Below, one piece after another: positions 21,951 to 32,114 of a stretch of DNA of 64,000 bases (position 1 is its first letter; each line of letters begins with the position of its first letter). A program made the translations under genes and the position numbers. The DNA comes from Lepidonotus clava (taxonomy: Eukaryota; Annelida; Polychaeta; Phyllodocida; Polynoidae). The notes beneath the pieces were generated by a model. That model saw nothing but the letters and a program-made list of their open reading frames with translations. It was not told the origin of the DNA and made no database searches. The DNA lies in the NCBI GenBank assembly GCA_936440205.1, contig OW387148.1:3924637-3988636 (forward strand), read 5' to 3'.

Positions 21951-22491
21951 TTTTCTACTGTATACGGTTGTAAATAGAAATAAGTAACTTTGTACAAACA
22001 CTCTACCTACTCGGCAACAGTATTAATTTCGTCATTTATTGTATTTGGCTTTGTCAGCGTCAAAACAAAGTCCACGCGAAATCGATTCAGGCGTAATGCA
22101 GCTTAAAGTCTCTTAAAATCCCGTCTGGTGTATTCATACTCAAAGCACCTTTCAAAAAACTAGGTATACGTACCTCATCATATCAACGATTCCGCATCTG
22201 AACTACATATATAATGTACACACTACAACTTAAAGGAAACAGACTTATTTGATCTAGACATAAGGAACTAACTACCCTTTTGCTCGGTAAACGGACGAAG
22301 ACAAAGATTCAGTTCCTGGTATCCGGTTTTAACCTAAATATAACGGATCATACTTTATGCTTGAATACAGAACAATTTTCGATTAACACTTTAATTATTG
22401 TGGGTCTTCCCCTTATGTTACTTGTATACATACGTCCGCTTCACATTTTTAGACTGTTAAGTCGTTTAGTATGACACAGCGGGTAGCTCTA
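21951..22491. other. No gene recognised
   Basis: AT-rich sequence. The plus frame at 22280-22474 shows no motif. Confidence 0.4.
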
Positions 22492-22648
22492 TTGACAGTC
22501 CGGTCATGGTCACCGACAAAGACTGATTCATTATCAATAGTGATAACATCCACATTGACAGCAGCTTGACAGCTATTGACAGCAACACGGTGAGTTAGGG
22601 CGTGACACCTCCTCCCCTGGGGGACAGGGGCCGGGGATAAGTTGACAG
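22492..22648 (+). promoter_or_regulatory. Cluster of five TTGACAG words
   Basis: TTGACAG occurs at 22492-22498, 22555-22561, 22566-22572, 22576-22582 and 22642-22648, all on the plus strand. TGACAG appears once more at about 22757-22763. TGACAG is the core recognised by TALE homeodomain proteins (MEIS, PREP, TGIF). The spacing of 10-11 bp among the three central copies suggests either a homotypic binding cluster or a decayed short tandem repeat. Confidence 0.4.
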
Positions 22649-23400
22649 GGACATTTATCTAACACCTCTTGGAAGTTTTAAGCATCTGTATTGACTGAAC
22701 CTTGGCACCTATTGACAAAAGCGTGTCCCATATCGTTAGTGCTGAGCTGTCGTGGTGTGACAGCAATGGGTCTGGACTCGTGCCACTATAACGCCTGATG
22801 TAAGCACGCACAATCTTTGCTTCTCTGCCTAGAGTTTCCCTACTCTGTCTATGTCTTATAAATTTGTCTTTTTTTAAAATCTTCACCTAGGTTATGAGGG
22901 TCTGAATTTAATGAATGAAATACCAGTAACCACATGTATTTGTCCAGAAGATATTTCAAATCAGATTTTTGATTTTGAAAAAAGAATTGAAGCATAGATA
23001 GAATTTGAACATCAGAGGGCAAGGGTAAAATAGGGGACCTGCCTGTACCATAGGACTATATAACTATGGCATCTCCTAGCACTATAACTTACTCCTGTTT
23101 CCTCCGCATGGCATATTCCGATTTCTGAACAGTGTAAATGGCGAGCTATAGGATAACATTTTATCCAATTCTTGCAAGGATTTTAGACTGAAAACATAGA
23201 GATTTTCTTAAAATGGTGTGCACTCTGCGACTACGCACCAATCATTAGATCCACCATTGCCCTTTTTACTACCTTGACGGCGCGCTACAGCTCCCTCGTA
23301 ATCAGTTAATGGTTCGAAATTGCTTGTCTAGTTGTAATTCAGTGTTTTAAGTTAGTTCTTTATGTCATTACCCAGGGCTTCCTTCTAACCCCCTCCCTTC
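22649..23400. other. No gene recognised
   Basis: The 75-codon minus frame at 22659-22886 reads like ordinary protein in places (REAKIVRAYIRRYSGTSPDP) but matches no family I know and has no splice support. The remainder holds nothing supported. Confidence 0.35.
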
Positions 23401-25715
23401 CCCAGCTCCTTTCATGCTTTTCCCACCAAAAGCATGCCCTCCTCCCCGCCCCACACCCCACCTTCTATACTTTCCTCTCCCTCTCACCCCACGCCCACAC
23501 CACACCTTCTACGCTCTCCCAAACAACAACACCCCGTCATCCTTCTGCCGCACCCCACCCTCTACACTTTCCTCACCAACACACTATTTTAACCCTGCCC
23601 TCTGAGGAACTTTACCTTCTACGCTCTCCAAGCCAGCACCCTCCTCTCACCCCACACCCTACCACCTCTCCCAGAAAAAGAAAGAAATAAAAAGGAAAAA
23701 GAAGAAGAAACCACCTCACACCACACTCCACCATCTATGCTTTCACCCTCTGAAGCGCCTTCAGTGTCTTATTAATGCCTACCCCCCCTTTTTTACCCCG
23801 TCTCCGCCCCTATCAGGCATTATCAATGTCTGGCCCCTCCTCTCACCCCACACCCTACCCCCCCCCTCTCACACAAACCAAATAAAGCGAAAAAGATATG
23901 AAAAAGAAAAACGCCCTCCTCTCTATCCCCACCCCATACCACACTCCACCTTCTATGCTTCCATCCTCCAAAGTGCTCCACCTTCTGTGCCAAAACCCTC
24001 CTCTCACCCCGCCCCGCACCACACCTTCTCTGTCTCCGACCCTAGCAGGCCCTTATCAATGCCTGGACCCTCCTCGCACCCCACACACTACTCCCCCCCC
24101 CCCGTCACAAAATTCCCTCCTCTCTCCCCACCCCATACCACGCTTTCATCCTCTGAAGTACTCAACCTTATGCCCCAAAATCCTCCTCTCACCCCCCCAC
24201 TACCACTACCACTACCACATCTTATCAATGCCTGGCCCCTCTTCTCACCCCACACCCTATACTCTACCCCTACACCCCCAGAATAAAGAAAAATAAAAAA
24301 TAACACCTTTTCTTTATTATCCCCACCTCATACCACACTCCACCTTCTATGCTGTCATCCTCTCAAGTACTCCACCTTCTGTGCCAAAACCCCCCTCTCA
24401 CCCTATCCCTGCACCACACTTTCCCTGTCTCCACCCCTATCAGGGCCTTATCAATGTCTGGCCCCTCCTCTCACCCCACACCCTACTTTACCTGCTCCCC
24501 TCCCCAAAACACCCTTTTCTTCCTAAACTCCTCACCACAATCCACCTTCTATACTTTCCCTACTAACTCCCTATGAAGCTAAATACTCCACCTTCTGTGC
24601 CCAAACCCTCCTTTCACCCCGCCCCGCACCACACCTTCCCCATCCCCACCCCTATCAGCCCTTATCAATGCCTGGCTCCCCCTCTCACCCCACACTCTAC
24701 ACCCCCCCATAATAAAGAATTAAAAAAGGCACCCTCCTCTATCCCCACCCCATACCACCCTCCACCTTCTGTGCTTTCACCCTCTGAAGTGCTCCACCTT
24801 TTGTGCCAAAACCCTCCTCTGACCCGCCCCCGCACCATACCTTCCCCGCCTACCCCCTATCAGGCCCTTATCAATGCCTGGCCCCTCCTCTCGCCCCACA
24901 CCCTACTCGCCCCCTCCACCCCCAAAATAAATAATACAAAAAACTCCCTTCTCCATCCCCACCCCATACCACACTCCACCTTCTATGATTAATTTCACTC
25001 TCTGAAGTACTCCACCTTCTGTGCCAAAACCCTCCTCTCTACCCGCCCCTGCACCTACACACCTCCCCCCCCCCCCCCCCCATCAGGCCCTTATCAATGC
25101 CTGGCCCCTCCTCTCACCCCAACCTTTACTTTCCCCTGTCCCCCTCCCCAAAACACCCTTTTCTTTCTATACCCCTTATCACAATCCACCTTCTATACTT
25201 TCCCTACCAACACCCTCTGAAGCTAAGTACTCCACCTTCTGTGCCCAAACCCTCCTTTCACCCCGCCCCCGCACCACACCTTCCCCGTCCCGGCCCCTAT
25301 CAGGCTCTTATCAATGCCTGGCCCCTCCTTTCAGCCCACACACTATCCCCCTCCCCCAAATAAAAAAAAACACTCTTCTCTCCCCACCCCACACTACACT
25401 CCACCTTCTATGTTTTCTTCCTCTGAAGTACTCCACCTTCTGTGCCAAAACCCTCCTCTCACCCCCCCCCCCCACCCCCCACTACCACCCCTTCACCGTT
25501 TACGCCTCTATCAGGCCCTTATCAATGCTTGGCCCCTCTCTCACCCACACCCTTCTCTCCCTCTACGCCCCCAAAAATAAAGAAAACCTCACATCCCACC
25601 TTCTATGCTATCACCCTCCAAAGTACTCCCCATCCCCCACCAAAACCCTCCTCTCACCCCGCCCCCACACCACACCTTCCCCGTCTCCGCCCCTATCAGG
25701 CCCTTATCAATGCCT
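23400..25715 (+). repeat. C-rich minisatellite with a period near 215 bp
   Basis: The plus strand is extremely poor in G and rich in CCC/CCT/CAC words. The word TTATCAATGCCTGGCCCC (with variants) recurs near 23820, 24053, 24223, 24449, 24661, 24869, 25090, 25308, 25520 and 25706, with intervals from 170 to 233 bp and mostly 208-226. Each unit also has CTCCACCTTCTGTGCCAAAA, CCCTATCAGGCCC, and an A-rich spacer (AATAAAGAAAAATAAAAA-like). The array is degenerate before 23800. The many proline-rich frames through it follow from the repeat composition and are not genes. Confidence 0.92.
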
Positions 25716-25945
25716 GCCCTAGGTCCTTTTCCTCATTAAGGTCCTCTCCTCATTAGTCACCATTACCCACGGCGTTCTCCGTCTGGGCCCACACCCCTCT
25801 ACCCAGGATTAGACCCCCGGCCCGCCAGCCGTCCACAATGGCCTTTTCCCCAGCGCAGCCTCCCCTTTCGGACAAAGATCCGGATTTCCACGGAGAAAAC
25901 AACTTTTGTACTCCGAGGTAATTAGATTTCCCGTGGTGCTATAGC
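25716..25945. other. C-rich to mixed unique sequence upstream of the ETS/CTCF cluster
   Basis: No coding content recognised. Local G/C content rises toward 25950 with several CpGs (GGCCCGCCAGCCG, CAGCGCAGCC), consistent with a small promoter-like region. Confidence 0.35.
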
Positions 25946-25989
25946 ACCGGAAGTGGGGAGTGCCGCCCGGAAGTGGCGCCCCCTAGCGG
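25946..25989. promoter_or_regulatory. Promoter/insulator-like cluster: two ETS sites and a CTCF-like site
   Basis: ACCGGAAGTG (25946-25955) and CCCGGAAGTG (25966-25975) are consensus ETS (GABPA-type) sites 20 bp apart in the same orientation. GGCGCCCCCTAGCGG (25975-25989) fits the reverse-complemented CTCF core RGCGCCCYCTRSTGG at 14 of 15 positions. A YY1-like CAAGATGG follows at about 25999. ETS plus YY1 is a common arrangement at animal housekeeping transcription starts. No first exon is identified. Confidence 0.5.
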
Positions 25990-26040
25990 CAGCGTCTCAA
26001 GATGGGGATGGGGATGGGGGGGGTGTCTTACAAAACCAGA

Positions 26041-26295
26041 GGTACAGAAAGTGCACACTGGGGAGTATTTTGAATGTCATGGTTAAAAAAAGTTCTTAAA
26101 GGTGAAAGCTCTTACGGATAAATACGTATTCCTCAACAAATTAGAGTTTCGTTTTGAACAGTGTCACAGAGGTACAGAAAAGGGGAGAAGAGCGGTGGCA
26201 TTATTTTTAATGTCATGATGAGAAAATGTGCCCATAATGTGCAGATAAAACCTTATTTTCAACAAATTAGAGATTCCTTTTGAGCAATCCTGTAG
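26041..26295 (+). repeat. Diverged tandem duplication, about 130-bp unit
   Basis: GGTACAGAAA at 26041 and 26171, AATGTCATG and CAACAAATTAGAG recur at a 130-bp spacing, with much divergence in between. This is an old two-copy tandem repeat just downstream of the ETS/CTCF cluster. Confidence 0.6.
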
Positions 26296-27071
26296 AAAAA
26301 AAGAGTCGCTGTTTCATAAAATGACACGCACTTCGTTCTTGGAAGGTGTAGCATATAAAACGAATCAGTATACAGGGAAGTACACGCATTGACCTCACCT
26401 ACACATCTGGTAAAGGGAAAGCCTTCATAAGTTTGTTTTTTTTTATTTCCTTCAAGCAGTGTAGGTAAATAGAACATGATTATTCTAATAAAGAGTTAAT
26501 ATGTTTCAGTAAATAGATAGGTCAGTTTTCTTTCGCAAACTCATCCACGTTGAAAGTCAAGATATGAAAGTTTGGTAATAAACAGGGCGATTTTCTCTTG
26601 AATAAAGATTCACTTGGAAACTCAGGATATTAAAATATTATTCTCCGACTTCAATACATGACAAAGGTTCTTACATTGCCGTTCTCTAATTCAATAAGCC
26701 TTTGTCGTTCTGTGTAAAGGATGACGAAAGAGAGTCGTGAAAGAAGCCTCTACTCAGTCTAGTTAAATCCTTTACTCAATTAACGGACTCGAAGGTCTAT
26801 AGAATGTGTGCCACACACGTTTCCTTTCCTATTAAGGTTGGATGAAAATATCACGCATGGTGACTTCCCAAATAACAAAATGAATACTCGACGAGTCCAA
26901 CAACTTCTTTCTGAATATCAAATCCCCTGAGAATTATGTCACACCAGTATTTATTCTATACCAACTTCGTAGCGCCTATACCTTCATCATTGTCCTGCCC
27001 CGTTAGCAAAGGTTGAATAACAGAGGGCGTTATTGCCCCGCTGGCGAATAATCAAAAATTTGTATTTGATA
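26296..27071. other. No gene recognised
   Basis: AT-rich sequence with no supported feature. Confidence 0.45.
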
Positions 27072-27240
27072 TAGAATAAAACAAGAACTAACCTCAGGGG
27101 TACTCAGCCACGATTATTGTCCCTAGTCTCAGCCTATTTTTCAGGATCTCGGGCAAAGCCCTCGACCCTCAAAATAGGCTTCGACAGCAGGGCAATAATC
27201 GTGGCTTCGTTCCCCCTCGGTTAGTTCTGTGTATATTCTA
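27072..27240. mobile_element. Hairpin MITE-like element, 169 bp
   Basis: The two halves are inverted copies. TAGAAT-A-ACA-GAACTAACC at the left end mirrors the right end (GGTTAGTTCT-TG--TATTCTA). CCACGATTATTG pairs with CAATAATCGTGG, and GCCTATTTT pairs with AAAATAGGC. The loop contains the short palindrome CGGGCAAAGCCC. The whole element is one long stem with no coding capacity. The superfamily is not determined. Confidence 0.8.
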
Positions 27241-27473
27241 ATGTTTCTGTGGTTCAAAGCATTTTATTGAGAAAACATTGATCATCGACCTTTTTGCCAC
27301 ACAGACATGAATACACGGTTATTGTTTGTGGCAAGGGCACGGTATTATTAGCTGGCTTAGATCTTCAATATTGGATTATATTGTTATGCAGCAAAACGTA
27401 AAACGGGGAAATGAACTGGGACGAACGAGTTGTAAGTTTTTTTTTTGTTTCGTTTTTAATTTGTTTATTAACA

Positions 27474-27479
27474 ACTTCA
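27474..27479 (-). promoter_or_regulatory. Candidate poly(A) signal for the minus-strand exon
   Basis: AATAAA on the minus strand about 185 bases after the stop codon at 27664. A run of ten A lies about 28 bases further (27437-27446 as T on the plus strand). It fits a 3' end. The encoded A run would alternatively suit a retroposed tail. Confidence 0.3.
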
Positions 27480-27663
27480 CGTGTATTACATATTCTTCCC
27501 GATGTTAAGTGTAGGGTGAAAAGTGTATTTATATAATAGTTAAGGGTTTAGCAGTATATATTCTAATTTTCAAACACCCTCCGTAAACTGCACTTGATCA
27601 AATCGTGCATCCCTACCGCTACTTGAATGAATGAACATATTAAAACATTGAAACGACTTAATC

Positions 27664-28098
27664 TCAGTTTAGCGTCATGCTGGTCTGGGCGTTCTCCATA
27701 GTGGATGGCGCACCCTTCATGTTCGTGTCGCCGCCTGTACCTGGGGCTAATGGAAGAGTGGTGTCACACAGGGAGAGTGTTATAGTGGGCACAAAGCACG
27801 GGGACGCTGTCACTTCACATGTGGGGCCACAAACATAAGGGATAAGTTCTCCACTATTTCCCCACTTCTTTGCGCTACCAAACCTCATAAACTCCACTAT
27901 GATTTTTAATTGGCACCTGGCACATATAGAGAGGTTGAGGAGTCTTTTGTCTTTTAAACTCAAACCAATTAGATATGCACGAACGGGATGGGGTAGGGGA
28001 TGTGTGGGTATTGGTGTATGTGGAAGGGGGGTAGGGGTAAAGTGCTTGGGTACATTTCTAATGCATATAACATGGTAAAGTGGAAGTCTAGAAATCAT
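27664..28098 (-). CDS. Possible 3'-terminal exon of an unidentified host gene
   Basis: This minus-strand frame of 144 codons ends at a stop at 27664-27666. The last 60 or so codons are G/C-richer than the surroundings and have a natural amino-acid mix, ending in GGDTNMKGAPSTMENAQTSM and three more residues. The codons near the stop (GAG AAC GCC CAG ACC AGC ATG ACG) look coding. A strong acceptor (CACTCTTCCATTAGCCCCAG) would start a short terminal exon at about 27745. A longer exon including PYVCGPTCEVTASPCF is also possible. The first half of the frame is a proline-rich low-complexity stretch and is probably intronic. No family is recognised. A poly(A) signal lies about 185 bp downstream. Confidence 0.3.
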   Translation of the reverse strand: MISRLPLYHVICIRNVPKHFTPTPLPHTPIPTHPLPHPVRAYLIGLSLKDKRLLNLSICARCQLKIIVEFMRFGSAKKWGNSGELIPYVCGPTCEVTASPCFVPTITLSLCDTTLPLAPGTGGDTNMKGAPSTMENAQTSMTLN

Positions 28099-29559
28099 GT
28101 AGACATAGTACGTGATTGATGGACGATCCCTTGTTTTAATTCAATATCATCCTCATTTACGTTTTCGGTATGTTCTTTGTTTCTACATTTTTTCCATTTT
28201 TGTCATATTTGTTAGCGGTGCATGTTTTTCCCTGTTATCCTATCTCTCAAATTAAAACGTCAGACAGAAAACTCTCAGAGAAGTGTACTACAGGAAGGAG
28301 ACAGGTAATGAGTTAACTGAGGGGAAATATCGTTTGCTCCTCAGCACATGAAAAGAAAATGTAGGGGAAAGTTTGTCCTTCCCTTCTCGGCCACTCTGTT
28401 CTTCTCTATAACTCTTGGCCCCACGAATTCAAGTGAAGAGGTACTTGTTTGTTCATATGTAGGTGCATACGGCGAAATTTACGAACCTCTAATGAAGGGT
28501 TATACGGAAGGGAAAACTATGCAAACATACATACTTACCTTTGGTAAATAAAACCTATTGTTTGTTTAGATATGGTTTAATACACCAAAGGATAATCACA
28601 TTTATGCAATTGATAGCCAATGCACTTTGGTAGATAGCCACTCTGAAATTTAGCTATTTAGGATTATTGATTAATTCTACCAAAATAAAAAACTTAAATA
28701 CATGTACATGACCTGTTATCTTTCAGATGAAGTTGGCGTGGATATAAATGACTTTGAATGATGACATTCTAGGGTTTCAACAACCTATTTTACTTTTTTG
28801 TAACCACCATTATATAACTCTATTATTGCTGCAGGTCTCAGTATTCTATTCGTCATATTTATCATGACGACGAAATCCTTTCCCAGGCATCTGACATCTG
28901 TCTAACCTTTTTCATCCCATTGTTTTTGGGCCGTCCTCATATCTCTCCCTCCCTGGTTCTTAATCTTCCCCTTATCTTTCCCCTCCACCCACTCCGCCAT
29001 GGAGTGACTCTTGATAAGACAGGGATAACGGACTGACTCGGTGCAAGAAAACTCCCCAGCCAAGTTGCAATGTAACAGTACCCCTCTACAAACGTGCATT
29101 TTTGGTGAGTCTCTTACTCGCTAAAATCACTCAAAATAATTTCCAGGGGGCGGATCGTGAGCCGGTGCTGTATGGGGGGATCCTGGCCCCCCTCCCCTAT
29201 TTAACAACTCCAGATTTACAGATATCTTCCAATTTTAAGACGCCAACATTTTCTTCCTTCAGGCTGGGGGCAGGGGCAATTGCCCCTTGCAAACCAAAAC
29301 GGACTATCATTATGTTATTTGTTGTGGTTCTTCAAACCTTACCAGACCTTCAGACTTTCAGAACTTACCAAAATAGAGAAATAGCAAAATCATTAATGCC
29401 CCGAGAGTAGTATAATGGAGTCGCTGGCGCGCATAGTCAATGCTACTAATTAGGTCACTAGGTCAGTACGAGTGAGCATCGGGCATAAATAGGTTCATAG
29501 ACTAATAGAGACTTTGAATAATTAGGTCATTACGACCTACTTTCGTGACCTACTTTTAA
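28099..29559. other. No gene recognised
   Basis: Mostly AT-rich. The patch 29130-29300 has G/C-rich words (GGGGGCGGATCGTGAG, GGGGGCAGGGGCAATTGCCCC) that resemble degenerate ends of non-autonomous DNA transposons. The frames at 28348-28551, 28902-29099 and 29102-29410 have no recognised domain. Confidence 0.4.
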
Positions 29560-30009
29560 AAATACGTTTAAGGAACGTATGTGTTATTTCGTTATTTTTT
29601 CATTTTTTTTATATATACTTTCTACGTATATTTTACCGGATAATTTTACCGGATGTTCTATTATTTTCGTTATTTTTACATTTTTTTTGTATATAGTTTG
29701 TATAAGCTTATGGCATTTATTATTCATTACATATAATAAATAAAACAAAACAACATTTTTTTAGTTATTTTTTATTAAAAATCGTAAAAAGCGGATTATA
29801 ATTCATATATACATTGCTTTTCTTTTAGATTTTTTAAAAAATTGTTAAATATTTTATGTTTTTTCATATATTTTATACTTTTTTTGGTTTTTCATACATT
29901 TCCTATATAGTGAAAATGTTTCAGTTTTTTTTAGCTATAGTTCATTGTCCTTGGGCAGTCATTTTTCAGCTTTTTATCTATAATTCATTGTCCTTGGTCA
30001 GTTATTTTC
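29560..30009. other. Very AT-rich segment flanking the Polinton block
   Basis: Dominated by TTTTTT and TATATA words, with a small tandem duplication of about 43 bp (about 29922-29966 and 29967-30008, each carrying TTCATTGTCCTTGG). It may be the terminal non-coding part of the Polinton-like element. The other end of the element is not in the window, so terminal inverted repeats cannot be tested. Confidence 0.4.
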
Positions 30010-30429
30010 TTAAAGGGCGAAGGAATTGTTGGAGCATGAGAAACCACAGCCTCTAGATTGCGCTGAACGTTCTGTGAGTTCTTCCAGCTTACTTTGCAAG
30101 TTGGTAACGGCGAAGAGGAGTCGGTCAACATTAGACGACAGGGCCTCCACACAGTCAATGGTGTTCTCCAGATCACGTTGCATGCGACCTAGTGATATGG
30201 GACGTCTCTTAGGCATGTCCAGTATTACATCTTCTTCTTCTGATGACTCTCCTTTTTCCGCTGTATCTGTAGATAACCACATTTCTAGCGTTTCAACATC
30301 TGGTGTTTCCGTCTTCTCCATTTCCACCGGTTTAAGTTCATGTAAGAAAGAACTGTCTTGTCCGTTAGGTTTGTCATGGCTGGGGTACCTAGCGCTGACA
30401 GTGCGACGTAGGGGTTGAGAGTGCGACAT
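30010..30429 (-). CDS. Small coiled-coil protein of the Polinton block
   Basis: 139 codons, with an acidic Ser/Glu stretch (KGESSEEEDVILD) in the middle followed by a heptad-like helix from about residue 80 to 125 (MQRDLENTIDCVEALSSNVD and onward) that should form a coiled coil. Its start overlaps the end of the protease gene by about 145 bases, typical of compact virus-like genomes. The function is unknown, and I do not recognise a named Polinton family for it. Part of a fossil element. Confidence 0.5.
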   Translation of the reverse strand: MSHSQPLRRTVSARYPSHDKPNGQDSSFLHELKPVEMEKTETPDVETLEMWLSTDTAEKGESSEEEDVILDMPKRRPISLGRMQRDLENTIDCVEALSSNVDRLLFAVTNLQSKLEELTERSAQSRGCGFSCSNNSFAL

Positions 30430-30785
30430 GTTTCTATGAGAAAACGAACACAGTGCGCTCCGCAGGTGGTGGTTGTGAGTGCTTGTAGTTGTTGTCGGTT
30501 ATACTCCCAGATACCGTATGACGAACGTTGGCAGAACGAGATGTGTTTTATAGCTATTGGTGGTAACCCGAATGAGTCAAAATAGAAAGTTTTCCCTTGT
30601 GGTGATACCCAAAATGCTACCCAATGTTCCCCTGGTTTATTGTGAGGATCTGTGTTGCTAATGAAACAAGTGAAGGGTTGTGGTTTTTTTGGTATTCTAT
30701 CAGAGGGAAAAGTTCCAAGGAAATATCTATTTGTGTGGGGATGGTTGCGTAGAATTTTGTTCAATTCTGAGGTTTTGAGAACCAT
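30285..30785 (-). CDS. Adenain-like cysteine protease of the Polinton fossil
   Basis: 166 codons. The sequence shows the adenain family's catalytic pattern: a histidine in PGEHWVAFWVS (His54), an acidic residue in FYFDSFGLPP (Asp70) and the nucleophile in TTCGAHCVRFL (Cys112). The start MVLKTSELNKIL and the spacing of these motifs fit the roughly 200-residue maturation proteases of adenoviruses and Polintons, which cleave capsid and core precursors inside the assembling particle. A basic tail (WKWRRRKHQ) ends the protein. It lies eight bases after the capsid region and overlaps the next gene. Part of a fossil element. Confidence 0.85.
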   Translation of the reverse strand: MVLKTSELNKILRNHPHTNRYFLGTFPSDRIPKKPQPFTCFISNTDPHNKPGEHWVAFWVSPQGKTFYFDSFGLPPIAIKHISFCQRSSYGIWEYNRQQLQALTTTTCGAHCVRFLIETCRTLNPYVALSALGTPAMTNLTDKTVLSYMNLNRWKWRRRKHQMLKR

Positions 30786-30793
30786 CTTCAGTT

Positions 30794-32104
30794 CTACACC
30801 ATGGCGTAGTCAGTGACCGGCAATCGGTCGGCTGTGAGCTGGATCAAGCTGTCATAAGTGCTCAGCATAATTACTGAAACCGCGTGACCCAGCGCTTCAG
30901 CAAACTTCAGGGACACCGACAGCTTTCCCTGTCGCAGCAGGTTGATTCGGGCGTCCTCCGGAGTTCGGTCGGGGGTCAGGTCGAAAGCAAACAACGTGTA
31001 CCCGTTCTTAAAATGATGTAACTGAATACCGCAGTCGTGACCCGAAGCTAATAGTCCAGTCTCCTTGAAGAGTTGACTGTAGGCTCTGCTAACGTTTCCG
31101 TTGACAAAGTCTGTCTTCACGTGGAACTTCTGATCGTCGAACTGCAAGGCTACTTCTGTTACGTCGTAGTGCTTGAAGTTGAACGGATTCTCCGTCTTGC
31201 TCCCTGAGCTGGCCGACTCTTTGACGAAGCCAATAATCACCCCCGTGGGGATCTGCGTTGTGTCGGGGACGGTCCACGTGTACTCCGATGAACCTTGCGT
31301 GAGGGTGTGCTTTGTGACCTTGCTCCTGGTGATCGGGTAGTTGAATGGTCCCATCTTGGGGTCGCGTACACTTTTATTGTGTACCTCCACCACCTCGTCC
31401 CTGACGTGAACTTGGCGCATGGTCATTTCGGCCTTCTTGATGACGACTTTGTAACTCTCGTTAGCGGCCATCTGCATGTAGAAGCTGGCGGGCTGACGTT
31501 CGAAGACGAGTTTGATCTCGCAGTGAGAGGGTAGGAGTTTACACTGAGTAAACAAATCGAGGTGTGGTCTTGCTACCATAGACTTAACACCTCCGACATG
31601 GACTGTTCGTCATGAGTTCCAACCTGCGTTGGCTGCACCTCTGGTGTCCATTTTTTCCGGGGTGTCCATGAACCAGTTCTGGCAACCTTGGAGGCGACAC
31701 TTTCTGGCCCCCTCCTCCGTCGTCAGGAGGTCGATGAGATAGGACTTGTAGGAGTACTCTTCATTGTTCGAAGTTACCTTCTCCCCGTTGACGAGAAGCT
31801 GCACGCTGCTGAAAAGTGAATGAATTAAGTTGTTGACTGGAGCTGCATCGTGTGCCACGGTTAAGGCAGCTTCGTCGTTTGCTTGAACTACATACTCTAG
31901 GTAGAGTTCAGCTTCGCTGAGGTCTGTGTAAAGATTGCTCGGTTCGAAGGTGAAGTCAAAACAAGTTGTGGTGTCAGTGAGAGCGTTGTTTGTTGTTTTC
32001 TTGACGAATTGACTTCGGAGAATATCTTTCTGTGATATAGGTAGTGCGTGTAAATCCAATTCACCTACGGCACATGTTGCCGCACAGGGGTGAATGAGAC
32101 TCAT
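30794..32104 (-). pseudogene. Polinton major capsid protein region (broken)
   Basis: This region has the features of the double jelly-roll major capsid protein found in Polintons and often labelled in databases as F54H12.2-like. These include NLYTDLSEAELYLEY and LLVNGEKVTSNNEEYSYKSY in the N-terminal part, and KLVFERQPASFYM, NPFNFKHYDVTEVAL and GYTLFAFDLTPDRT in the C-terminal part. In intact relatives trimers of this protein form the icosahedral shell. Codon use is G/C-richer than the flanking AT-rich DNA, consistent with an inserted element. The copy looks broken, with about one break. It sits between the core-like protein and the protease, as in other members. Confidence 0.8.
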
Positions 32105-32114
32105 GATGAACCCT

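Noticed and set aside
23300-23330. Possible tRNA B-box (GGTTCGAAAT)
   Set aside because: No matching A-box, anticodon stem or acceptor stem around it.
23414-25756. Many proline-, serine- and histidine-rich open frames
   Set aside because: They follow from the C-rich minisatellite composition, overlap one another in several frames and repeat the same words.
30026-30418. 130-codon plus-strand frame opposite the Polinton coiled-coil gene
   Set aside because: It is antisense to a better supported frame, is serine-rich by complementarity and has no motif.
31295-31534. 79-codon plus-strand frame
   Set aside because: Antisense shadow of the Polinton capsid region.
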